A stretch of 64,000 nucleotides of DNA from positions 145,381-209,380 of the forward strand of contig NZ_OLMK01000068.1 of the NCBI RefSeq assembly GCF_900290235.1, read 5' to 3'. Positions within the stretch are counted from its first letter, which is position 1, and each line of letters begins with the position of its first letter. Shown here in pieces: positions 58,286 through 64,000 of this stretch. Under the pieces are notes generated by a model that ran no database searches, had not been told where the DNA came from, and was given only the letters and a program-made list of their open reading frames with translations. The position numbers and the translations under genes were made by a program. This stretch comes from Streptomyces sp. MA5143a. GTDB taxonomy: Bacteria > Actinomycetota > Actinomycetes > Streptomycetales > Streptomycetaceae.

Positions 58286-59805
58286 CCCGGACCGGGAAGC
58301 GGGCGACCCCGAGCCTCAGGAGGCACCCCGTGCCAGCTGAACCCCTCCCCGTCATGCGCAACTTCGTCGGTGGCACCTTCGCCGAACCCGAGGAGGAACG
58401 CTGCTTCACCAAGACCGACCCGGCCACCGGCATGCCCCTGTCCCGGGTGCACGAGGCGGACCGGACCCTGGTCGACCGCGCGGTCCGCTCGGCGCGTGGC
58501 GCCCTGGCGGACGGCTGGGCCCACGCCCCCGTACGGGAACGCACCGCGCTGCTGCGCCGGGCTGCCGACCTGATCGAGCAGCGCTTCGAGGAGTTCGTGG
58601 CCGCGGAGGTCGGCGACACGGGCAAGCCCGTGACCCAGGCCCGCGAACTCGACGTCGCCCGCGCGATCGCCAACTTCCGTACCTTCGCCGACATCGTGGC
58701 CGCGGCCGGCCAGGACTCCTACCTCACCGACCTGGCGGACGGGCGCCAGGCCCTCAACTACGCCGTGCGCAAACCGCTGGGCGTGGTGGCCGTGATCGTG
58801 CCCTGGAACCTGCCGCTGCTGCTGCTCACCTGGAAGGTCGCCCCCGCGCTCGCCTGCGGCAACGCGGTGGTCGTCAAGCCCAGCGAGGAAACCCCGGCCA
58901 CCGCGGCCCTGCTGGCCGAGGTGCTGGCCGACGCCGGTCTGCCCGCCGGGGCCTACAACGTCGTGCACGGCTTCGGCGCCGGTTCCGCGGGCGAGTTCCT
59001 GGTGACCCACCCGGGCGTGGACGGGGTCACGTTCACGGGATCGTCCGCCACCGGGACCGAGGTCATGCGGGCGGCGGCGCCCGGAGTGCGCCCGGTGTCC
59101 TTCGAACTCGGCGGCAAGAACGCCGCGATCGTCTTCGACGACGTCGATGTCGACGAGGCGCTCGACGGGCTGTCCCGGTCGGTGTTCACCAACACGGGCC
59201 AGGTGTGCCTGTGCACCGAGCGGGTCTACGTCCAGCGGACCGTGTTCGTGGACATCGTCGACGGGCTCGCCGAACGGGCCGCACGGCTGCGGCTCGGCGA
59301 CCCGTTCAGCGCGCACACCACCACCGGCCCGCTGATCTCCCAGGAGCACCGGCGCAAGGTGCTGCGCTCCTACGACCTCGCCGAACAGGCCGGCGCCAAG
59401 GTCGTCACCGGAGGCGGCACACCGCACCTTGGCCCGGCCCTCGACGGCGGCGCCTGGATCGAACCCACCTTGTGGACCGGGCTCACCAACGCCGACCGCC
59501 CCGTACGCGAGGAGATCTTCGGCCCCGTCGCCGCGCTCATCCCCTTCGACACCGAGGAGGAGGCCATCGCCCTGGCCAACGACACCGACTACGGTCTCGC
59601 CGCCGCCGTGTGGACCAACGACCTGCGCCGCGGTCACCGTGTCGCCCAACGCATGGACGTGGGCATGGCCTGGGTCAACACCTGGTTCCTGCGCGATCTG
59701 CGCTCGCCCTTCGGCGGTGCCGGGCTCTCCGGCATCGGCAGGGAAGGCGGCGCCTCCTCCCTCCACTTCTACACCGAGCCCACGAATGTGTGCGTGCAGC
59801 TATGA
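58282..59805 (+). CDS. 2-Aminomuconic (or 2-hydroxymuconic) semialdehyde dehydrogenase
   Basis: A 507-residue aldehyde dehydrogenase from ATG 58282, set by GGAGG and a 4-bp overlap with kynU. Asn176 is in VPWNLPLLLL, Glu275 in FELGGKNAAIV and the nucleophile Cys309 in TNTGQVCLCTERVYV. The latter segment with double Cys is typical of the AMSDH/XylG/DmpC group, as is 'WVNTWFLRDLRSPFGGAGLS'. It oxidises 2-aminomuconate 6-semialdehyde to 2-aminomuconate. Context with a 3-hydroxyanthranilate dioxygenase and a deaminase points to the amino substrate. An N-terminal extension of about 24 residues precedes the core. Confidence 0.9.
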   Translation: MTRTGKRATPSLRRHPVPAEPLPVMRNFVGGTFAEPEEERCFTKTDPATGMPLSRVHEADRTLVDRAVRSARGALADGWAHAPVRERTALLRRAADLIEQRFEEFVAAEVGDTGKPVTQARELDVARAIANFRTFADIVAAAGQDSYLTDLADGRQALNYAVRKPLGVVAVIVPWNLPLLLLTWKVAPALACGNAVVVKPSEETPATAALLAEVLADAGLPAGAYNVVHGFGAGSAGEFLVTHPGVDGVTFTGSSATGTEVMRAAAPGVRPVSFELGGKNAAIVFDDVDVDEALDGLSRSVFTNTGQVCLCTERVYVQRTVFVDIVDGLAERAARLRLGDPFSAHTTTGPLISQEHRRKVLRSYDLAEQAGAKVVTGGGTPHLGPALDGGAWIEPTLWTGLTNADRPVREEIFGPVAALIPFDTEEEAIALANDTDYGLAAAVWTNDLRRGHRVAQRMDVGMAWVNTWFLRDLRSPFGGAGLSGIGREGGASSLHFYTEPTNVCVQL

Positions 59806-60650
59806 CGACCGACACCGACACCGGCCCGGACACACCCGTCCCGCCGACGGGAGGCGACGCCATCGGAGCGGCCGTCTCCCGCCTGACCCGCGCAGCCGCC
59901 ACCGCAACGCCCTGCGCCCCCGTCCGCGACCTGCTCGGCGACACCGGCATCGACACCGCGTACGAGGTGCAGAGCCGCCACGCCTCCGCGCGGCTGGCCG
60001 CGGGAGCACGAAGGGTCGGTGCCAAGATCGGCCTGACCGCGCCCGCCGTACAGGAGCAGTTCGGCGTCTTCGAACCCGACTTCGGGGTGCTCTTCGACGA
60101 CATGGTCCTCGCCCACGGCGAGCCCGTCGCCCTGGACCGCTTCATACAGCCGCGCGCCGAGGGGGAGATCGCCTTCGTCCTCGACCGTGACCTCGACCGG
60201 CCCGGTGCCACCGTCGCGGACGTCCTGCGGGCCACCGCCTTCGTCCTGCCGGCCGTAGAGATCGTGGACTCCCGTATCGCCGGATGGGACCTGACCATCA
60301 CCGACACCGTCGCCGACAACGCCTCCAGCGGCGCCGTCGTCCTCGGGACCGTCCCGCACACCCTGACCGGACTCGATCTGGCCCGGGTCGGGATGACGCT
60401 GTACCGCGACGACGAGCCCGTCTCCTTCGGCGCCGGTCACGCCTGCCTCGGCTCCCCGGTCGTCGCCGTCACCTGGCTGGCGCGCGAACTGGCCCGCCGG
60501 GGCCGGCCCCTGTGCGCCGGAGACGTGGTGATGTCCGGTGCCCTGGGACCGATGACGGAGATCACCGACGGTGGCCGCTACCGCCTGGAACTGGACGGAC
60601 TCGGCACGGTCGAGGCCCGGATCGAGCCGCGCACGGAGGACAGCGCATGA
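59802..60650 (+). CDS. 2-Oxopent-4-enoate (2-keto-4-pentenoate) hydratase
   Basis: A 282-residue MhpD/DmpE-type hydratase with a 4-bp overlap. After a Thr/Pro-rich start it reads 'DTAYEVQSRHASARLAAGAR', 'VGAKIGLTAPAVQEQFGVFE', PDFGVLFDDM, 'IQPRAEGEIAFVLDRDLD' and 'LPAVEIVDSRIAGWDLTITD'. The Glu pair and Asp of the metal site are in AEGEIAF and VEIVDS. It adds water to 2-oxopent-4-enoate to give 4-hydroxy-2-oxovalerate. The homologous decarboxylase encoded three genes later is its expected partner; the two are often physically associated. Confidence 0.9.
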   Translation: MTTDTDTGPDTPVPPTGGDAIGAAVSRLTRAAATATPCAPVRDLLGDTGIDTAYEVQSRHASARLAAGARRVGAKIGLTAPAVQEQFGVFEPDFGVLFDDMVLAHGEPVALDRFIQPRAEGEIAFVLDRDLDRPGATVADVLRATAFVLPAVEIVDSRIAGWDLTITDTVADNASSGAVVLGTVPHTLTGLDLARVGMTLYRDDEPVSFGAGHACLGSPVVAVTWLARELARRGRPLCAGDVVMSGALGPMTEITDGGRYRLELDGLGTVEARIEPRTEDSA

Positions 60651-61609
60651 GCACCGAGACCGCGACCCGAGCCGACGGCGTCAAGGTCGCCGTCCTGGGC
60701 TCGGGGAACATCGGAACCGACTTGATGATCAAGGTGATCCGGCAGTCGGAGACCCTGGACATGGCGGTCATGGCGGGCATCGATCCGGCGTCCGAAGGGC
60801 TGGCCCGAGCCCGGCGCCTGCACGTGGCCACCACCCCCGCGGGAATCGACGGTCTCGTGGCGATGGACGAGTTCGCCGACGTCCGGATCGTGTTCGACGC
60901 GACATCGGCCGGTGCCCACGCACGTCACGCCGAACTCTGCCGCGCCCACGGCAAACTGCTCGTCGACCTCACGCCGGCCGCGTCCGGCCCGCTCACCGTC
61001 CCCTCGGTGAACCTGGAGAAGCACCTCGGCGCCGACGACGTCAACATGGTCACCTGCGGCGGGCAGGCCACCGTACCCGTCGCCGCGGCCGTCTCCTGGG
61101 TGGCTCCGGTGGCCTACGCCGAGATCGTGGCCTCCCTCTCGACCCGCTCCGCCGGGCCCGGTACCCGCGCCAACATCGACGAGTTCACCGAGACCACCGC
61201 CCGGGCCCTGCGCGAGGTCGCGGGCGCGGCCACCGCCAAGGCCGTCATCGTGCTCAACCCGGCCGATCCGCCGGTGTCCATGCGCAACACCGTCCACTGC
61301 GTTGTCGAGGACACCTCGGCCGGCACGCTGCGCGCCATCGAGGACTCGGTGGGGCAGGCGGTCCGGGACGTCCAGGAGTACGTGCCCGGCTACGAACTCG
61401 TGCAGGACGTGCAGTTCGACGCCCTGCGGGAGGTGTGGATCCCGCACCTCGGCCGGCATGTGACAGGCACGCAGGTCACCTGCTTCCTCCAGGTCCGCGG
61501 CGCCGGCCACCACCTGCCGGAATACGCCGGCAACCTCGACATCATGACCTCCGCCGCACTGCGGACAGCCGAGCGCATGGCCGAACTCCGAGGATGGGTG
61601 AGCAAGTGA
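60647..61609 (+). CDS. Acetaldehyde dehydrogenase (acetylating)
   Basis: A 320-residue DmpF/MhpF-type enzyme with a 4-bp overlap. The NAD motif is VAVLGSGNIGTDLMIKV (14-30), and the catalytic Cys137 is in NMVTCGGQATVPVAAAV. 'RSAGPGTRANIDEFTETTA', 'AVIVLNPADPPVSMRNTVHC' and 'RHVTGTQVTCFLQVRGAGHH' match the family. It turns acetaldehyde and CoA into acetyl-CoA, and in known pairs acetaldehyde is passed to it by a channel from the aldolase encoded by the next gene. Confidence 0.95.
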   Translation: MSTETATRADGVKVAVLGSGNIGTDLMIKVIRQSETLDMAVMAGIDPASEGLARARRLHVATTPAGIDGLVAMDEFADVRIVFDATSAGAHARHAELCRAHGKLLVDLTPAASGPLTVPSVNLEKHLGADDVNMVTCGGQATVPVAAAVSWVAPVAYAEIVASLSTRSAGPGTRANIDEFTETTARALREVAGAATAKAVIVLNPADPPVSMRNTVHCVVEDTSAGTLRAIEDSVGQAVRDVQEYVPGYELVQDVQFDALREVWIPHLGRHVTGTQVTCFLQVRGAGHHLPEYAGNLDIMTSAALRTAERMAELRGWVSK

Positions 61610-62631
61610 ACCTCTACGTCCAGGACGTGACCCTGCGGGACGGCATGCACGCCGTCGGACACCGCTACACCACCGCACAGGTCCGCGACATCGTGGCCGC
61701 ACTCGACCGGGCCGGGGTGGACGCCATCGAGGTCGCCCACGGCGACGGCCTCGGCGGCTCCAGCGCCACCTACGGCTTCGGGGCCCACACCGACGAAGAA
61801 TGGATCCGGGCCGCGGCCGAGGTGATCGAGGACGCCGTCCTCACCACCCTGCTGCTTCCGGGCATCGGCACCATCGCCGACCTCCGCCGGGCCCGTGCTC
61901 TCGGCGTGGGCAGCGTACGCGTGGCCACCCACTGCACCGAGGCCGACATCAGCGCGCAGCACATCGCCTGGGCACGCGAGAGCGGCATGGACGTCGCCGG
62001 GTTCCTGATGATGAGTCACATGGCCGCCCCGGCCCGGCTCGCCGAACAGGCACGGCTGATGGAGTCCTACGGAGCCAATTGCGTCTACGTCACCGACTCC
62101 GCCGGCCGGCTGACCATGTCCGAGGTGGCCGAACGGGTCGACGCCCTGCGCCAGGTGCTCGCCGACGACACCCAGATCGGCATCCACGCGCACGAGAACC
62201 TGTCGTTGTCCGTCGCCAACAGCGTCACGGCCGTCGAGCACGGGGCGCTGCGCGTGGACGTCGCTCTCGCCGGGCAGGGAGCGGGCGCCGGGAACTGTCC
62301 CGCGGAGCCGTTCGTCGCCGTGGCGGACCTGCTCGGCTGGCGCCACGGCTGCGATCTGTTCGCCCTCCAGGACGCCGCCGAGGACCTCGTCCGGCCCCTG
62401 CGGGAGCGGCCCGTCCAGGTCGACCGCGACACCCTGACCCTCGGCCGCGCGGGTGTCTACTCCAGCTTCCTGCTGCACGCGGCACGCGTGGCCGCACGGC
62501 ACGGGCTCGACTCCCGCCTGCTGCTCCAGGAGGCCGGCCGCCGCGGTCTGGTCGGCGGCCAGGAGGACCTTCTCACCGACATCGCCCTGGACCTGGCCCG
62601 TGTGCCCGCCGAGGCAGGAGGAACGGCATGA
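61606..62631 (+). CDS. 4-Hydroxy-2-oxovalerate aldolase
   Basis: A 341-residue DmpG/MhpE-type HMGL-like aldolase. GTG 61606 overlaps the previous stop (GTGA); ATG 61594 in the same frame is an alternative. The barrel begins 'LYVQDVTLRDGMHAVGHRYT' with the Arg-Asp pair, followed by 'GVDAIEVAHGDGLGGSSATY', 'CVYVTDSAGRLTMSEVAERV' and 'IGIHAHENLSLSVANSVTAV' with the metal His pair. It splits 4-hydroxy-2-oxovalerate into pyruvate and acetaldehyde, and its partner is the acylating dehydrogenase just upstream. Confidence 0.94.
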   Translation: MNLYVQDVTLRDGMHAVGHRYTTAQVRDIVAALDRAGVDAIEVAHGDGLGGSSATYGFGAHTDEEWIRAAAEVIEDAVLTTLLLPGIGTIADLRRARALGVGSVRVATHCTEADISAQHIAWARESGMDVAGFLMMSHMAAPARLAEQARLMESYGANCVYVTDSAGRLTMSEVAERVDALRQVLADDTQIGIHAHENLSLSVANSVTAVEHGALRVDVALAGQGAGAGNCPAEPFVAVADLLGWRHGCDLFALQDAAEDLVRPLRERPVQVDRDTLTLGRAGVYSSFLLHAARVAARHGLDSRLLLQEAGRRGLVGGQEDLLTDIALDLARVPAEAGGTA

Positions 62632-63389
62632 GCACCCCCGACCGCCTGGAACCGGCCCTGCGTCTGCACACGGCCGCTCGCCGACGCACCCCCGTTCCCG
62701 GCCTCGCCGACACCCACTCTCTCGGCATCGACGACGCCTACGCCGTGCAGGAAGCCCTGGTCGGTCTGCGGCAGGCCGGGGGAGAGCGGCTCACCGGCGT
62801 GAAGCTGGGCTTCACAAGCAAGGCCAAGATGGCGCAGATGGGTGTCTCCGAGATCGTCGTGGGACGCCTGACCGACGCCATGCGCATCGGCGACGGCGCG
62901 GAGGTGGACCTGTCGGCCTTCATCCATCCGCGGGTCGAACCGGAAGTGGCGTTCCGGCTGAGCCGCCCGGTCGACCTCGACGACCCCGTGACCGACATCG
63001 CCTCGTGCGTGGACGCGGTCGCACCGGCCATCGAGGTCATCGACTCCCGCTACCAGGACTTCCGCTTCACCGTCACCGACGTCATCGCCGACAACACCTC
63101 GGCCGCCGGGTACGCCGTCGGCCCCTGGCGTCCGCTCACCGACGTCGCGAACAAGGCGGTGCGGCTGCGCACCCCCGGGGCGGAGGCCGTCGGATCCACC
63201 GCGGCGATCCTCGGAGCACCCCTGGCGGCCCTGCACGCCCTGCTCGACATCTGCCGCAGGCGCCGTATCCCCCTAGCCCCCGGACAGATCGTCCTGGCCG
63301 GCGCCGCCACCGCCGCCCTGCCGCTCACCCCCGGCGTCACCTCCTGCGACATCGCGGGGCTCGGCACCGTCACCCTGAAGGGCCGCTGA
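62628..63389 (+). CDS. 2-Oxo-3-hexenedioate (4-oxalocrotonate) decarboxylase
   Basis: A 253-residue member of the same family as the hydratase, from ATG 62628 with GGAGGAA upstream. 'LTGVKLGFTSKAKMAQMGVS', 'IHPRVEPEVAFRLSRPVDLD' and 'APAIEVIDSRYQDFRFTVTD' carry the metal-site Glu/Asp residues, and the LGFTS.AKM.QMGV stretch separates it from hydratases. It removes CO2 from 2-oxohex-3-enedioate, the product made when 2-aminomuconate is deaminated, yielding 2-oxopent-4-enoate for the hydratase. Confidence 0.9.
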   Translation: MSTPDRLEPALRLHTAARRRTPVPGLADTHSLGIDDAYAVQEALVGLRQAGGERLTGVKLGFTSKAKMAQMGVSEIVVGRLTDAMRIGDGAEVDLSAFIHPRVEPEVAFRLSRPVDLDDPVTDIASCVDAVAPAIEVIDSRYQDFRFTVTDVIADNTSAAGYAVGPWRPLTDVANKAVRLRTPGAEAVGSTAAILGAPLAALHALLDICRRRRIPLAPGQIVLAGAATAALPLTPGVTSCDIAGLGTVTLKGR

Positions 63390-63811
63390 TGAACACCGCA
63401 CACGTGGTCGACGGGCAGGCCGCCCCCCGAGGACGGTTTCCGCACGTCAAGGTCGTCGGCGACCTCGTCTTCGTCTCCGGCACCAGCTCCCGCAGGCCGG
63501 ACAACACCTTCGAGGGCGCCGAGGCCGACGCCCTCGGCACGACCACCCTCGACATCCGGGCCCAGACCCGCGCCGTCATCGACAACCTGCGCGCCATCCT
63601 GCGGTCGGTCGGCGCCGACCTGGAGGACATCGCCCAGATCACCACCTACCTCGTGAACATGAACGACTTCGGTGGCTACAACGAGGTCTACGCCGAGTAC
63701 TTCGACGCCCACGGCCCCACCCGCACGACGGTCGCCGTCCACCAACTGCCCCACCCGCACCTGCTCATCGAGATCCAGGCCGTCGCCGTCCTTCAAGGAG
63801 ACCCGTCATGA
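63389..63811 (+). CDS. 2-Aminomuconate deaminase (RidA/YjgF family)
   Basis: A 140-residue RidA-fold protein, start overlapping the previous stop by one base (TGATG). 'GRFPHVKVVGDLVFVSGTSS' and 'RRPDNTFEGAEADALGTTTL' are features of the AmnD/NbaF-type subgroup, longer than the usual RidA N-terminus. 'DIAQITTYLVNMNDFGGYNE' and 'PTRTTVAVHQLPHPHLLIEI' complete the fold, with the substrate-binding Arg before TTVAV. In the 2-nitrobenzoate and tryptophan meta pathways such a protein removes ammonia from 2-aminomuconate. General enamine deaminase activity is the alternative, but the context is decisive. Confidence 0.88.
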   Translation: MNTAHVVDGQAAPRGRFPHVKVVGDLVFVSGTSSRRPDNTFEGAEADALGTTTLDIRAQTRAVIDNLRAILRSVGADLEDIAQITTYLVNMNDFGGYNEVYAEYFDAHGPTRTTVAVHQLPHPHLLIEIQAVAVLQGDPS

Positions 63812-64000
63812 CCGCCCTCCCCGAGGTCATCCACTTCCAGAAGTGGATCGACGACCACGCCCACCTGCTCAAGCCACCCGTGAACAACCGCACCATGGCC
63901 CTGGGATCGGACTTCATCGTCCAGGTCGTCGGCGGCCCCAACCAGCGCACCGACTACCACGTCGACCCGTACGAGGAGTGGTTCCACCAGGTGCGCGGCT
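63808..64000 (+). CDS. 3-Hydroxyanthranilate 3,4-dioxygenase, cut by the window end
   Basis: Only the first 64 codons are present, from ATG 63808 with a 4-bp overlap. 'VIHFQKWIDDHAHLLKPPVN' and then 'LGSDFIVQVVGGPNQRTDYH' lead to VDPYEEWFHQVRG, the cupin motif where His51 and Glu57 bind the iron. This is characteristic of HAAO/NbaC. It opens the ring of 3-hydroxyanthranilate to 2-amino-3-carboxymuconate semialdehyde. The third metal ligand lies outside the window. It is the tenth gene of the tryptophan operon. Confidence 0.92.
   Translation, partial: MTALPEVIHFQKWIDDHAHLLKPPVNNRTMALGSDFIVQVVGGPNQRTDYHVDPYEEWFHQVRG

Noticed and set aside
58216..59766. A 516-codon minus-strand frame opposite the semialdehyde dehydrogenase
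   Set aside because: Antisense to a well-defined ALDH with intact catalytic residues.

Overview
The window is high-GC, gene-dense chromosomal DNA from an actinomycete, almost certainly a Streptomyces or close relative. The basis is the GC-rich codon usage, many GTG/TTG starts, 4-bp ATGA/GTGA stop-start overlaps, a urease cluster in ureABCFGD order without ureE, a GlnR-type box, a conservon (cvnABCD), Tat/Sec-exported hydrolases, and the dispersed 'cgcagttccccgcgcccc' repeat common in Streptomyces. I see no rRNA, tRNA, CRISPR array, transposase or phage gene. About 66 protein genes are supported.

Layout. 1-2.5 kb: a solitary Phd/YefM antitoxin and a divergent TetR regulator/membrane exporter pair sharing two near-identical operator repeats. 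2.5-7.5 kb: urease structural and accessory genes behind a GlnR-like box. 7.5-12.3 kb: secreted tripeptidyl aminopeptidase, an epimerase-like protein, a PlsC acyltransferase and an SDR. 12.3-15.1 kb: ornithine aminotransferase, dimethylarginine dimethylaminohydrolase and an Lrp/AsnC regulator. 15.2-19.5 kb: LytTR response regulator, small membrane protein, sodium:solute symporter and LytS-type kinase, probably one transport-sensing unit. 19.5-23.1 kb: PASTA-bearing lipoprotein, membrane Ser/Thr kinase and a tiny membrane protein in one operon. 23.3-28.4 kb: housekeeping genes (CtaG-like oxidase assembly, pfkA, gatD-murT for lipid II amidation, def).

28.4-41.5 kb: TetR regulator with acyl-CoA dehydrogenase, P450, TenA-like protein, semialdehyde dehydrogenase, DNA ligase with NUDIX hydrolase, thioredoxin-reductase-like flavoprotein with Xre-cupin regulator, and a quinone oxidoreductase with a paired (probably alpha2beta2) acyl-CoA dehydrogenase. 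41.7-47.4 kb: exported hydrolases (GDPD/PLC-like, phosphodiester glycosidase, pectin methylesterase), a DUF779 protein and an orphan sugar-type binding lipoprotein. 47.7-51.5 kb: conservon. 51.5-54.2 kb: TetR regulator and a secreted amidohydrolase with a discoidin/CBM32 domain.

54.8-64.0 kb: the most notable part, a tightly coupled ten-gene operon running off the window end. It encodes indoleamine 2,3-dioxygenase, kynurenine formamidase, kynureninase, 2-aminomuconic semialdehyde dehydrogenase, oxopentenoate hydratase, acylating acetaldehyde dehydrogenase, hydroxyoxovalerate aldolase, oxalocrotonate-type decarboxylase, a RidA-type 2-aminomuconate deaminase and 3-hydroxyanthranilate 3,4-dioxygenase (cut). 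Together these would take tryptophan through kynurenine and ring-opened 3-hydroxyanthranilate to pyruvate and acetyl-CoA. Two steps are not seen here (kynurenine 3-monooxygenase and aminocarboxymuconic semialdehyde decarboxylase) and are predicted just beyond base 64000.
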